A stretch of 64,000 nt of DNA from Melastoma dodecandrum (lineage: Eukaryota > Streptophyta > Magnoliopsida > Myrtales > Melastomataceae): assembly GCA_029817715.1 (NCBI GenBank), contig JARUPY010000538.1:4650001-4714000 (forward strand), written 5' to 3'. Positions 10,888 to 22,449 of this stretch are shown in pieces; the stretch's first letter is position 1, and each line of letters opens with the position of its first letter. Made by a program: the position numbers and the translations under genes. The notes beneath the pieces were generated by a model, which did no database searches, had not been told where the DNA came from, and saw nothing but the letters and a program-made list of their open reading frames with translations.

Positions 10888-12878
10888 ATGGCTGCGTCCG
10901 GGGATCTCTCCTTGGAGGAGGTCAAGAATGAGAGCGTCGACCTCGTGAGTCCCCGGGAAACACGCGGTTTTTGTAGGGAGATGCACCGGGCATGTGGTCT
11001 CACGTCTTTTTTCGCCGCATCGTTGCAGGAGAGTGTCCCGATCGAGGAAGTCTTCCAGCAGCTCAAGTGTAACAAGGAAGGGCTGATGACCGATGAGGGC
11101 GAGAAGAGGCTGCAGATCTTCGGGCCCAACAAGCTCGAGGAGAAGAAGGCACGTCGTGTTTTGTCTCTGGGTTCTTCCAGCATGTTGAACATGGGTTAAA
11201 GGCCATGTCTGAAATCCGGGTCTGTGTTTTGCTTACAGGAGAATAAGTTCCTCAAGTTCTTGGGGTTCATGTGGAATCCTCTGTCATGGGTCATGGAATG
11301 TGCCGCCATCATGGCCATTGCTCTTGCCAACGGAGGAGTAAGCAATGAACATAATTCTGAGTTTTGGTTCCTGCCCTTTGCTGTTGATATGATTTGGAGG
11401 GGCGGGACTCGTGTTGACGAGAACAAAATATTTGCAGGGAAAGGCCCCTGATTGGCAAGACTTTGTCGGTATCGTCTCATAGCTCATCATCAACTCGACC
11501 ATCAGTTTCATCGAAGAGAATAACGCTGGCAATGCCGCGGCTGCCCTGATGGCTGGCCTCGCACCCAAGACCAAGGTTTTGAGAGACGGCAAGTGGAGCG
11601 AGCAGGAGGCAGCTATCCTGGTTCCGGGAGATATTATCAGTATCAAGTTAGGAGATATCGTCCCCGCGGACGCCCACCTTTTGGAAGGAGATCCTCTGAA
11701 GATCGATCAATCCGCTCTCACTGGGGAGTCGTTGCCCGTGACCAAGCACCCAGGAGAGGAAGTTTTCTCTGGTTCGACTTGCAAGCAGGGCGAGATTGAG
11801 GCTGTGGTGATTGCCACTGGTGTTCATACCTTCTTTGGCAAGGCCGCCCACCTTGTCGACAGCACGGACCAAGTCGGCCACTTCCAGAAGGTATGACAAG
11901 TTTGCTATAACATCATCCTAGCTTCTCTGGCATTTTTGGGACTCAACTTATGCTTTCTTTCTATATGCTCAGGTTTTGACGGCCATTGGTAACTTCTGCA
12001 TCTGCTCCATCGCCGTTGGTATGTTGATCGAGATCATCGTGATGTACCCCATCCAGCACCGGAGGTACAGGGAGGGAATCGACAACCTCCTGGTGCTTCT
12101 CATCGGAGGTATCCCGATCGCTATGCCAACCGTCTTGTCTGACACCATGGCGATCGGCTCCCACAGGCTTTCCCAGCAAGGAGCCATCACCAAGAGGATG
12201 ACCGCCATCGAGGAAATGGCTGGAATGGACGTTCTCTGCAGCGACAAGACCGGAACCCTCACCCTCAACAAGCTCACAGTCGACAAGACCCTCATTGAAG
12301 TCTTTATAGATGGAATGGATAAGGACACCCTCATGTTGTTAGCTGCGAGGGCATCCAGGGTTGAGAACCAGGATGCCATTGATGCTTCGATCGTCAACAT
12401 GCTGGGTGACCCAAGGAGGCCAGAGCTGGAATTACAGAGGTCCATTTCCTTCCTTTCAATCCGGTCGACAAGCGCACTGCGATTACCTATGTTGACAGCA
12501 ATGGAGACTGGTATCGGTGCAGCAAGGGAGCCCCCGAGCAGGTATTCATCATCCCCCACTACTTGTCGAGAAGGTGAAAGTCACGAATGATTATTATCTT
12601 AAATCATCATGATCATTAGCATCGGCCATTACTAGATCATAGACCTCTGCGAACTCAAGGGAGCAGAGAGGACGAGGGCACACGACATCAGTAGCAAGTT
12701 TGCCAATCGTGGCCTTCGGTCCTTGGCAGTTGGTCAACAGGTAAGTCCACAAGTAAATCGGAATCTCTCAACTCCATTGTTTTCCTGTTTGTCCAAGGCT
12801 GAATGAAGATCGATGGGTTTCTTTGATATCCTTGTATCAAGACTGTTTCGGAGAAGACGAAGGAAAGCGCAGGGGAGC

Positions 12879-14081
12879 TGATAACTCTGTGAAAGTAGGG
12901 TTATTTCGTATCCTTAACGAGGCTTTATGTGGTTAGTCGGACGAGTATTGATAGGGATTTGGTAGGATTTGGTAGGATTTGAGTCATTTTTTTAGTTTAG
13001 TTTTATTTTAAATCGATCTTTGTTATTTTCTTAGTTTTTGTTTCTATTTCGTCTCGAGTCGGTTATCTTGTTGATGTCTCTATCTATGCCTAGATTTGGA
13101 GAATCTTAGGAAATATTTTCTTGGGGATCTATATATCCTAGTTTTAGAGGTAACTCTAAGGACACCTTCCCTTTGGCAATTAGAGTCTTTTTTTTGGTGA
13201 AGAACGGAGGAGACTTTCGACTCGGAGACGGCTAGGGTTGAAGCGGAGATCAAGACTAGGCGACTACTTCTCGGATCGGAGGATTCGAGAGGGCGTTTTT
13301 CTTTTCTTGCCCCTCTTTGATTATTATGTCGCTCTCCTTTTCTTTTGAATTTGAGTTGAATTTCTTTTACGTTATGAACTAATTTCGTTTTCTAGGACTT
13401 CAATGGAACCTAGCGATTTTATCTAACGAGTGAATTCATTTTCTCCGTGTCATACAAATTCGTGTGGTTACTTATTCATATCTTGTTCTTAATGCGGTTG
13501 ATTGACTGATCACCAATTAATTTGAACCGGAGACCTATTCGGGCTTGGAAAAGTTGTTTAGGTTAAGCCGTGGATTGAATAGCCTAAGTTAGCGTTTCGT
13601 TGGAAAACGGAGCTAATTAGCGAGAAGGATAGGAATATACCTGATTGCCTTAGGTAGCCATTTAGGGTTGTTGCATAATGGGTTCCCACTAGTTAATTGC
13701 CTAGGAATAGAGTGATTAGCTCGATACAGGGAATACGTCTTTAGAGCACTCGGGAGAGGCGTAAAGAGATATACGAACCCTAGGTTAGTAACTTAAGAAT
13801 TTGATAACTGGAGAAAGGAAGGAACGAGTTAGATAATTCGTTAGGGGAAATTGATAGTCCTAGGCTTTTATTAATTGATTTAATCATCGTTAGTTGCACT
13901 CTCTTTTTCAGTTTTACTCTCAATTCAATCTTGTTTAACTTGACCTCAAATTTGTTAAACGTGCGATCGTTAGTAATTCTTCTCTGTTGATTCTCTGTGG
14001 GATCGACCTCTACTTACCCTATCTACAAGTTAGTTAGGTTTGCTAGAGTATTTAATTTGCCGCCTTCGACAAGCGTGATCA
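12879..14081 (+). repeat. 5' LTR of the gypsy element (shortened)
   Basis: 1203 bp, TG...CA. It lacks about 285-295 bp present in the 3' LTR (corresponding to about 21160-21453); 11 bp (TCTCTATCTAT) stand in the gap near 13078-13088. A likely TATA box, TCTATATATCC, is at 13128-13138, so the missing part is in U3, upstream of the promoter core. Confidence 0.9.
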
Positions 14082-14086
14082 AATTT

Positions 14087-14104
14087 TGGCGCCGTTGCCG
14101 GGGA
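14087..14104 (+). other. primer-binding site, tRNA-Asp type
   Basis: TGGCGCCGTTGCCGGGGA lies 5 bp after the 5' LTR. It is complementary to the 3' end of plant tRNA-Asp, the primer used by Athila-type elements. Confidence 0.85.
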
Positions 14105-14211
14105 ATCAATTTTGAGAAATTTATTTTCTACTGTCATCACGTTTATCTATTTGACGTTCAAGTTGTTTAATTTTCTCACTTATTTCTTTTGATATTTTTA
14201 ACATTAGGTAC

Positions 14212-14937
14212 ATGCGACGAACTCGAAGTACAGAAATTCTTCCTTTTGATCCTGAAATCGAAAGGACTTTCCATAGACTGGTTCGTGAGAAAGCTAGTAC
14301 ACAACAAAGCAACATGGACGGAAACCTAATTCTACCTCAGCAGAACGAGGGTCAACAGGACATTGATAACAGGCCGATGATGGAATTCACTTCAACAAAA
14401 CCTCACATCAACCGGTTCTGTATCGTTGCGCCTGTGATTCAAGCTCGAGACTTTGAGAAAAAGACATCAGTGATCCAGATGATTCATAATTCAGTGATGT
14501 TTCGAGGGTCAGCGATTGAGGATCCGCATGAGCATTTGAGCAAGTTCTTAAGCATTTGCGACAGTTTTAGGCAAAACGGAGTGCCACAAGATGCAGTTCG
14601 ATTAAAGTTATTTCCCTTCTCCTTGAAGGATAGAGCATGGAGTTGGCTGAACTTGCTACCTGCTGGATCAATCAATACCTGGGAACAGATGGAAGAAGCA
14701 TTTTTAGATCAATATTTCCCGCCATCCAAGATATCCCACATGAGAAATGAAATCTGCACATTCAAGCAACATGAGACAGAAACTTTCGTGGAGGCTTGGG
14801 AGCGCTTCAAAAATTTAATAATTCAGTGCCCATATCATGATCTACCGGGATGGCGACAATTGGAAGCTTTTTACAATGGGTTGTCGGAAACATCGTGCAA
14901 GGACCTCAACTTAGCATCGAACGGATCATTCCTATGA
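14212..14937 (+). CDS. gypsy gag, N-terminal part ending at an in-frame TGA
   Basis: 241 codons with the retrotransposon gag core: FRGSAIEDPHEHLSKFLSIC, LKLFPFSLKDRAWSWLNLLP and ETFVEAWERFKNLI. It stops at a TGA (14935-14937). The same frame continues without a shift into the polyprotein at 14965, so a single nonsense codon separates the two. The stop lies inside gag, before the zinc knuckle, which is not where gypsy elements recode. It is probably a disabling mutation. Confidence 0.85.
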   Translation: MRRTRSTEILPFDPEIERTFHRLVREKASTQQSNMDGNLILPQQNEGQQDIDNRPMMEFTSTKPHINRFCIVAPVIQARDFEKKTSVIQMIHNSVMFRGSAIEDPHEHLSKFLSICDSFRQNGVPQDAVRLKLFPFSLKDRAWSWLNLLPAGSINTWEQMEEAFLDQYFPPSKISHMRNEICTFKQHETETFVEAWERFKNLIIQCPYHDLPGWRQLEAFYNGLSETSCKDLNLASNGSFL

Positions 14938-14964
14938 AAATCATACGTAGAAGGAAGGGAGCTT

Positions 14965-17900
14965 TTGGAGACTATGAGGAGAACATGCGTACCGAGTCAA
15001 TCGTTCGACCGAATAAGTGGTAGAAAAGTTTCGGGTGCTCATGAACTGGATGCACTCACATCTATTCAAGCCCAGATATCGGCGTTGGCCAATAAGTTTG
15101 AGTCGGTGAATGTACAGTCCATCCAGAGTACAACTAGAGGATGTGATATTTGCGGTGGTGGACATGTAACAGATCAATGTTCTGCTAGCATGGAGGAGGC
15201 TAATTTTATAGGAAATCAGAGAAACAATCCTTATTCCAACACGTATAATCCGGGGTGGAGGAACCATCCTAACTTTTCTTGGAAAGGGCAACAAACAGTG
15301 GATCATCGAGCAACGCAACCTCCGGGATTTCAGCAACCCAAAGCCCCAGAACTAGAAAAGAAGACGAATTTTGAGGAATTGATGATGAAGTACATGGCAA
15401 ATCAAGATGCCATAATAAAGAATCAATCAGCATCAATCAGGAACTTGGAGAATCAAGTCAGTCAACTCGCTCAAGCCTTGAACTCACGTCAACAAGGAGG
15501 GTTGCCAAGTGATACTGAGGTTAATCCACGAGAATATGTTAAGGCAGTAACCTTGAGGAACGGCCGGGCACTTGAAGAAGCACCCCCAAAGGTTCGGTCG
15601 AGTGACAACAAAAAGCCAACTGAGATTAGTGATCTTCCACAAAGACCAACCAATGAGGGGGCGAACACGTCCAGGCTGAACAAAGGACAAAATCATGAAC
15701 TTCAGAATTTTCACAGAACCGTGAAGGACGCGTCCTTCGAATTTGAGGGACGCGTCCCTGAACATTCTGTGGAAGAAGCAACGCAGAAGGACGCGACCCT
15801 GCCAACTGAAGGACGTGTCCTTCCCCCAACTGATCAACCACATCGTCCCACTTGGATAATACCCAACATGGGGAAGATAGAACGACCACCACTTCCATTC
15901 CCTCAAAGAGCAAAGAAGCATGATGAAGCCCAATTCCGTAAGTTTCTCGACGTGTTTAAGAAACTCCATATTAACATTCCTTTTGCAGAAGCTCTTGAAC
16001 AGATGCCGAGCTACGTCAAGTTCATGAAGGACATCCTATCGAAGAAAAGAAGGTTAGGTGAGTTTGAAACCGTCGCACTAACGGAGGAATGTAGTGCCAT
16101 ATTGCAACGAAAACTTCCTCCTAAGCTAAAGGATCCAGGTAGTTTCACTATCCCTTGTATTATTGGTTCGCAATTCAATGGTACGGCTCTGTGTGATCTT
16201 GGCGCAAGTATTAATCTTATGCCTTTATCTGTCTACCATGAGTTAGGTTTGGGGGAAGTGAAACCTACGTCTGTGACATTGCAGTTAGCTGATAGATCAA
16301 TAACATATCCTAGGGGTATTGTTGAAGATGTGCTTGTTAAAGTGGATAAATTTATCTTTCCAGCGGATTTTGTAGTTTTAGATTTTGAGGAAGATAAAAA
16401 TATCCCCATCATTTTAGGGAGACCATTCTTGGCAACAGGTAGAGCCCTCATTGATGTTCAAAAAGGTGAACTGACCATTCGGGTTAATGATGAGGAGGTG
16501 ACATTTAATGTTTTAAAATCGCTGAAGTGCCCGAATGAAATTGATGAATGCTTTCTGATTGAAGATGTTTTGAGCAGGTACTCTACAGAGATTCCATATG
16601 AGGATCCACTTGAAATTGCAATGAACTCAACGTCATCCGACAATGAAGAAGTACAAGAAGTGATAACAGCAATGGATGCAATACCACACATGTTAAGAGG
16701 GGCGCATTTTGAAGCCTTGGAGAGGCCGCATAATCCGATGAAACCATCTATTGAAGAACCACCCCAATTAGAGCTGAAACCATTACCTGAACACCTGAGG
16801 TATGCATATCTTGGAAGTAATGAAACTCTACCCATTATTATTTCGTCGGCACTAACAATGACACAGGAAGAGAAATTACTTCGAGTCTTGAGGGAATATA
16901 AACGAGCATTAGGGTGGACAATTGCTGATATTCGAGGTATCAGTCCATCAATTTGCATGCACAAGATTTTGCTAGAAGAAAATCATAAGGTTTCGGTGGA
17001 GAATCAACGACGACTCAACCCGAACATGAAGGAAGTAGTCAAGAAGGAAATCATCAAATGGCTTGATGCGGGTATAATATACCCGATTTCTGACAGTTCT
17101 TGGGTGAGTCCTGTGCAGTGTGTACCTAAGAAAGGTGGGATGACCGTTGTCTCCAACGAAAAGAATGAGCTCATTCCCACGCGTACGGTGACTGGTTGGC
17201 GAGTTTGCATGGATTATAGGAAGTTGAATAAAGCCACAAGAAAGGATCACTTCCCACTTCCGTTTATAGATCAAATGTTGGATCGCCTGGCAGGTAAAGG
17301 ATTTTACTGTTTTCTAGATGGTTATTCTGGATATAACCAAATTGCCATAGCAGCAGAAGATCAAGAAAAGACTACTTTTACATGCCCGTATGGTACGTTT
17401 GCTTTTTGTAGAATGCCTTTTGGTCTATGTAATGCCCCAGCTACGTTTCAGAGATGCATGATGTCTATTTTCACTGATATGGTTGAGCAGTGCCTTGAAG
17501 TTTTTATGGACGATTTTTCCATCTTTGGGATGTCTTTTGATGATTGCTTGACAAATTTAGCTCGCGTGCTGAAACGTTGTGAAGAAACAAACCTTATTTT
17601 AAATTGGGAAAAATGCCATTTTATGGTTCGAGAGGGTATTGTTCTTGGACACAGGATATCAAACAAGGGGATTGAAGTGGATCGAGCAAAGATAGAAACG
17701 ATCGAGAAATTGCCGCCACCAACATCAGTCAAAGCAATCCGGAGTTTTCTTGGACACGCAGGATTTTACAGAAGATTTATCAAGGACTTTTCCAAAATTT
17801 CCAAACCACTTTGCAATCTCTTAGAAAAGGACAGGTCCTTTATTTTCGATGACGACTGCCTTAGTGCCTTCAACGAGCTCAAGCAAAGGTTAATTTCTGC

Positions 17901-19422
17901 CCCTATAGTTATTGCACCTGATTGGAATTTACCATTTGAACTAATGTGTGATGCAAGCGATTACGCGGTCGGAGCCGTTCTAGGACAACGAGTGAATAAG
18001 GTATTTCATGTCATTTACTATGCAAGTCGAACTCTTGATGATGCTCAGGTAAATTACACTACCACAGAAAAAGAGTTGCTTGCGATTGTCTATGCCTTTG
18101 ATAAATTTCGTAGTTATCTTGTTGGTACGAAAGTTATTGTTTTCACTGACCATTCTGCCATCAAGTACTTGATCTCAAAGAAAGAGGCAAAGCCAAGGCT
18201 CATCAGGTGGGTTCTTCTTTTACAAGAGTTTGATCTTGAAATTAGGGACAGAAAAGGATCCGAAAAACAAGTTGCGGATCATTTATCGAGGAGATGTGTG
18301 CCAGAAGAAGAAATCAAAGGAATCCTCGAACATTGTCACTCGTCACCCTATGGTGGACACTTTGGAGGAGATCGAACAGCGGCTAAAGTTCTACAATCAG
18401 GATTCTATTGGCCAACTCTTTTCAAGGATTCATATAATTTTGTTGCATCTTGTGACAGGTGTCAACGAGTGGGAAACATCGGCAAGAGACACGAGATGCC
18501 GTTGCAAGGCATCCTTGAAGTTGAGCTATTCGATGTGTGGGGTATCGATTTTATGGGTCCCTTTATTTCATCATTTAATAATAAGTACATCCTTATGGCT
18601 GTTGATTATGTGTCAAAGTGGGTGGAAGCAGTAGCTTTGCCTTCTAATGATTCTAAAGTCGTGTGCAAGTTTTTGACAAAGCAGATTTTTACTCGATTTG
18701 GCACACCACGCGCTATCATAAGCGACGAAGGGACGCACTTCTGCAACCGCTATTTTGATCAACTCCTGAAGAAGTATGGGATAAAACACAAGATAGCTAC
18801 AGCATATCATCCACAAACGAGCGGGCAAGTCGAAGTTTCTAATCGGGAAATCAAGCGGATTCTAGAGAAAACAGTATGTCCAACGAGAAAGGATTGGTCG
18901 ACGAAGCTCGATGATGCATTGTGGGCATATAGGACAGCATATAAAAATCCAATTGGGATGTCACCATACAGAATGGTCTTTGGCAAGGCATGTCACCTTC
19001 CGGTGGAACTCGAGCACAAGGCATATTGGGCTCTGAAAAAGTTGAACTTAAATCTCGAAGAAGCCGGTGGGAGACGACTACTTCAATTGAACGAGCTCGA
19101 TGAACTTCGGTTGCAGGCATATGACAGTGCAAGAGTGTACAAGGATAGGACAAAGAAATGGCATGATGGTAAGATATTGCCCAGACACTTCGAGCCAGGC
19201 CAATTGGTATTGTTATTCAACTCCCGACTCAAATTATTCCCTGGAAAACTGAAATCGCGATGGTCGGGCCCTTTTCGAGTTGTTGAGGTATTCTCATATG
19301 GAGCCGTAGATGTTTTAGAAGAGAGTTCTGGAAGGATATTCAAGGTAAATGGGCAACGGTTAAAACATTATAGCGGAAGTTTTGATCGTGAAGCATCCTC
19401 GATTCACCTAAAAGAGGCCTGA
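14965..19422 (+). CDS. gypsy gag-pol polyprotein
   Basis: 1485-codon uninterrupted frame. Order: end of gag with a CCHC knuckle ([13 protein letters not shown], about residues 75-87); a linker containing two GGACGCGTCC-type pairs; aspartic protease ([11 protein letters not shown]); reverse transcriptase with FMDDFSIF; RNase H ([39 protein letters not shown]); integrase HHCC finger ([15 protein letters not shown]...CDRC); and the DDE core ([38 protein letters not shown]). The RNase H tail (VADHLSR) joins the pre-integrase finger (RCVPEEE) directly; related elements have several tens of residues between. This looks like an in-frame internal deletion. No chromodomain. The frame's first Met is internal to gag, so no true start is implied. 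Confidence 0.93.
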   Translation: METMRRTCVPSQSFDRISGRKVSGAHELDALTSIQAQISALANKFESVNVQSIQSTTRGCDICGGGHVTDQCSASMEEANFIGNQRNNPYSNTYNPGWRNHPNFSWKGQQTVDHRATQPPGFQQPKAPELEKKTNFEELMMKYMANQDAIIKNQSASIRNLENQVSQLAQALNSRQQGGLPSDTEVNPREYVKAVTLRNGRALEEAPPKVRSSDNKKPTEISDLPQRPTNEGANTSRLNKGQNHELQNFHRTVKDASFEFEGRVPEHSVEEATQKDATLPTEGRVLPPTDQPHRPTWIIPNMGKIERPPLPFPQRAKKHDEAQFRKFLDVFKKLHINIPFAEALEQMPSYVKFMKDILSKKRRLGEFETVALTEECSAILQRKLPPKLKDPGSFTIPCIIGSQFNGTALCDLGASINLMPLSVYHELGLGEVKPTSVTLQLADRSITYPRGIVEDVLVKVDKFIFPADFVVLDFEEDKNIPIILGRPFLATGRALIDVQKGELTIRVNDEEVTFNVLKSLKCPNEIDECFLIEDVLSRYSTEIPYEDPLEIAMNSTSSDNEEVQEVITAMDAIPHMLRGAHFEALERPHNPMKPSIEEPPQLELKPLPEHLRYAYLGSNETLPIIISSALTMTQEEKLLRVLREYKRALGWTIADIRGISPSICMHKILLEENHKVSVENQRRLNPNMKEVVKKEIIKWLDAGIIYPISDSSWVSPVQCVPKKGGMTVVSNEKNELIPTRTVTGWRVCMDYRKLNKATRKDHFPLPFIDQMLDRLAGKGFYCFLDGYSGYNQIAIAAEDQEKTTFTCPYGTFAFCRMPFGLCNAPATFQRCMMSIFTDMVEQCLEVFMDDFSIFGMSFDDCLTNLARVLKRCEETNLILNWEKCHFMVREGIVLGHRISNKGIEVDRAKIETIEKLPPPTSVKAIRSFLGHAGFYRRFIKDFSKISKPLCNLLEKDRSFIFDDDCLSAFNELKQRLISAPIVIAPDWNLPFELMCDASDYAVGAVLGQRVNKVFHVIYYASRTLDDAQVNYTTTEKELLAIVYAFDKFRSYLVGTKVIVFTDHSAIKYLISKKEAKPRLIRWVLLLQEFDLEIRDRKGSEKQVADHLSRRCVPEEEIKGILEHCHSSPYGGHFGGDRTAAKVLQSGFYWPTLFKDSYNFVASCDRCQRVGNIGKRHEMPLQGILEVELFDVWGIDFMGPFISSFNNKYILMAVDYVSKWVEAVALPSNDSKVVCKFLTKQIFTRFGTPRAIISDEGTHFCNRYFDQLLKKYGIKHKIATAYHPQTSGQVEVSNREIKRILEKTVCPTRKDWSTKLDDALWAYRTAYKNPIGMSPYRMVFGKACHLPVELEHKAYWALKKLNLNLEEAGGRRLLQLNELDELRLQAYDSARVYKDRTKKWHDGKILPRHFEPGQLVLLFNSRLKLFPGKLKSRWSGPFRVVEVFSYGAVDVLEESSGRIFKVNGQRLKHYSGSFDREASSIHLKEA
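15726..15820 (+). repeat. paired GGACGCGTCC palindromes, coding linker copy
   Basis: Two pairs inside the polyprotein linker: 15726/15748 (both perfect) and 15789/15811 (GGACGCGACC and GGACGTGTCC). Spacing is 22 bp within each pair and 63 bp between pairs. A CATTCTG lies between the pairs. Confidence 0.85.
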
Positions 19423-20948
19423 AAGCGACAAGAGAGTCAAGCTGATGACTATAAATCAAGTGCTTATCTGGAGGCAACCCGAGTTTACTTTATTTTTTCA
19501 TTTTCATTGTTATTTTTGCATAAGTTCATCTTTTTATTTTGCTTTTTATTGACAATTTTTATTTTATTTTGCAGAAAATTCAAGGACGCGTCCCTCACAG
19601 CCAAGGACGCGACCTCGGGCATTCTGCAATTTTACAGAATCATGGAGGACGCATCCTCCAATTTGAAGGACGCGTCCCTCCGAAAAAAAAAAAGAAAGAG
19701 AAAAAAAATATAAAATAGTTATAATTTCTTTTAAATGACAACCCTAACCCATTTTTTGTGTGCAGCCTTCATTTGCTGACTTCCAGAAGGAGGATGAGCT
19801 GGATTCGGAAAATGACAACTCCCAAGACCTTGAGGACGAAAATGATGATGATGACGGCGATGACTAGTCACCCCAGGGGAGTACTTCGTTCCCTTCATCT
19901 TTTATTCATTATTTACATCGGGGCGCTGGTTAGTCTAGGTTTGGGGGTGCTGCAATTGTGCTGATCTACGTGGTTTGGGTTGATTTTTATTGGTGTTTTG
20001 ATTTCTCTTGGGTCATTTTTAGGGTGATTTTTTTTTTGTTTCTTTTGGATGTCAGACTCTTCAGTAGACTTGACGATATCTTTGATGAGTTGACCCTTAT
20101 TCGATGATGACTTATTACGCACATGCTTACGACTTATGGAAGAGTGAAAATTGAGCTTAATTGAGTGATTAAACTGTTGTTTTTATTTAATTGGGCAACG
20201 AATTCTCGGTATGGATTGGTAGTGAGTGAAAACAATTCTCGAAATCTAATAATGCATAGTAGTTGGTGTTGAGTGGGGCTGGCTAGACATTGATTTGAAG
20301 CAAGTCCAAAAAGAAAAAAAAAGAGAGAAAAGGAAATGTAAAAAAAAAAAAAAAATTGGCTACCAAGGCTCTGAGTACCAATGTTTAGGCGTGTGAAAAA
20401 GAAAAGTAAAGAAAAAAAAAGTGATTGAAATGTGATTGGCGCCTAAATATGTACTTGTGGTGTGAGTCCTTTTGGTGTACTCGAGAATGAGATCCGAGGG
20501 GTGCTTCATCGCCTAATGCCTTGGTCCAACTGGACCGGGAGTCATTGATCAAATACTCGTTACATGGGTACATTAGAATGTGATGAAACATTTAGCGTCG
20601 TGTAGCTGAAATAAAGTTTGTGTTGAGAAAGTTGTTGAAAATCCCGAGGACGAGTGGATGATTAGTGTTTGGTTGGTTTTCTACGAAGTGCCGATCTAAT
20701 ATGTTTTATTGGAAGTCTTTTATTGTTGAGTTCACTATATGACATACCGAGTTGACCGTTGTGAACATTTCTGTGAAGTTTGATCAAAATTGAATGGTTT
20801 TTATTGACAAATGACTCGACCAACGGAAGTGAGCATGTGTATAGCTGAGAATAGAAAGAGGGTTGCTCAGATTGGATTGAGTGGGGTATTGCTGAAGAGT
20901 TATCTTGGTGTTTATCTCTTTTCATTTGCTCGAGGACTAGCAAATTGT
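19423..20948 (+). other. gypsy 3' untranslated region
   Basis: About 1.5 kb between the polyprotein stop and the polypurine tract. It holds the second set of GGACGCGTCC pairs, A-rich tracts (19680-19710, 20310-20355) and an extra polypurine-like 13-mer at 19937-19949. No env-like frame is seen. Confidence 0.75.
19584..19677 (+). repeat. paired GGACGCGTCC palindromes, 3' untranslated copy
   Basis: Pairs at 19584/19605 (GGACGCGTCC, GGACGCGACC) and 19647/19668 (GGACGCATCC, GGACGCGTCC). Spacing is 21 bp within pairs and 63 bp between pairs, with CATTCTG between them, the same architecture as at 15726-15820. Confidence 0.85.
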
Positions 20949-20961
20949 AGGTTTGGGGGTG
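20949..20961 (+). other. polypurine tract of the gypsy element
   Basis: AGGTTTGGGGGTG immediately before the 3' LTR. An identical 13-mer lies about 1 kb upstream at 19937-19949. Confidence 0.75.
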
Positions 20962-22449
20962 TGATAACTCTGTGAAAGTAGGGTTATCTCATATCCTTAA
21001 AGAGGCTTTATGTGGTTAGTCGGACGAGTATTGATAGGGATTTGGTAGGATTTGGTAGGATTTGAGTCATTTTTTTAGTTTAGTTTTATTTTAAGTCGAT
21101 CTTTGTTATTTTCTTAGTTTTTGTTTCTATTTCGTCTCGAGTCGGTTATCTTGTTGATGCCTCTTGGTTTGTCATGTGTTAATGCAGGAAAATGAAGGAG
21201 ATTTTGAAGCTCGGACGAAGAAAAGCGAAGAGGAGCGAACAATGGACAGAGAGCTGAGGGACGCGTCCTTCAGATCTCAGGGACGCGTCCCTGGTGGTTC
21301 TGTAGCTGACGAAGCTTTCTTGCGAGTTTTGAAGGCTAACCGCTTGAGGAGTCTTCAAGTCTTCCTAAGACTGCATTATGGAGATATAGAGGATCAACTA
21401 GTTATTTAGTTGGTAGTTTTAGATTTATTTTATTTTATTCTCCCTAGAAATATTGCCTAGATTTGGAGAATCTTAGGAAATATTTTCTAGGGGATCTATA
21501 TATCCTAGTTTTAGAGGTAACTCTAAGGACACCTTCCCTTTGGCTTTTAGAGTCTTTTTTTTTTATGAAGAACGGAGGAGACATTCGACTCGGAGACGGC
21601 TAGGGTTGAAGCGGAGATCAAGACTAGGCGACTACTTCTCGGATCGGAGGATTCGAGAGGGCGTTTTTCTTTTCTTGCCCCTCTTTGATTATTATGTCGC
21701 TCTCCTTTTCTTTTGAATTTGAGTTGAATTTCTTTTACGTTATGAACTAATTTCGTTTTCTAGGACTTCAATGGAACCTAGCGATTTTATCTAACGAGTG
21801 AATTCATTTTCTCCGTGTCATGCAAATTCGTGTGGTTACTTATTCATATCTTGTTCTTAATGCGGTTGATTGACTGATCACCAATTAATTTGAACTGGAG
21901 ACCTATTCGGGCTTGGAAAAGTTGTTTAGGTTAAGCCGTGGATTGAATAGCCTAAGTTAGCGTCTCGTTGGAAAACGGAGCTAATTAGCGAGAAGGATAG
22001 GAATATACCTGATTGCCTTAGGTAGCCATTTAGGGTTATTGCATAATGGGTTCCCACTAGTTAATTGCCTAGGAATAGAGTGATTAGCTCGATACAGGGA
22101 ATACGTCTGTAGAGCACGCGGGAGAGGCGTAAAGAGATATACGAACCCTAGGTTAGTAACTTAAGAATTTGATAACTGGAGAAAGGAATGAACGAGTTAG
22201 ATAATTCGTTAGGGGAAATTGATAGTCCTAGGCTTTTATTAATTGATTTAATCATCGTTAGTTGCACTCTCTTTTTCAGTTTTACTCTCAATTCAATCTT
22301 GTTTAACTTGACCTCAAAATTGTTAAACGTGCGATCGTTAGGAATTTTTCTCTGTTGATTCTCTGTGGAATCGACCTCTACTTACCCTATCTACAAGTTA
22401 GTTAGGTTTGCTAGAGTATTTAATTTGCCGCCTTCGACAAGCGTGATCA
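20962..22449 (+). repeat. 3' LTR of the gypsy element (full length)
   Basis: 1488 bp, TG...CA. It retains the U3 segment lost from the 5' LTR, including a pair of GGACGCGTCC palindromes at 21259 and 21281. That segment can be translated (21164-21409) and includes RDASFRSQGRVPGGS, which resembles the polyprotein linker. I do not consider it a gene. Confidence 0.9.

Larger units (their letters stand above)
12879..22449 (+). mobile_element. Ty3/gypsy retrotransposon (Athila-like) in an H+-ATPase exon
   Basis: A 9571-bp element bounded by TGATAACTCTG...GCGTGATCA, with target duplication GGAGC at 12874-12878 and 22450-22454. Removing it rejoins the H+-ATPase frame (AGE-PWEFVG). Domain order is gag, protease, reverse transcriptase, RNase H, integrase, which is gypsy. 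The primer-binding site complements tRNA-Asp, and the integrase end carries no recognisable chromodomain, which together suggest the Athila/Tat side. Comparing the two LTRs by eye gives about 20 mismatches in about 1.19 kb plus one large indel, so the insertion is fairly recent. Confidence 0.95.

Noticed and set aside
14935..14937. Programmed stop-codon readthrough in gag
   Set aside because: The stop lies inside gag rather than at a gag-pol boundary, and no stem-loop or readthrough context is evident; a private nonsense mutation is simpler.
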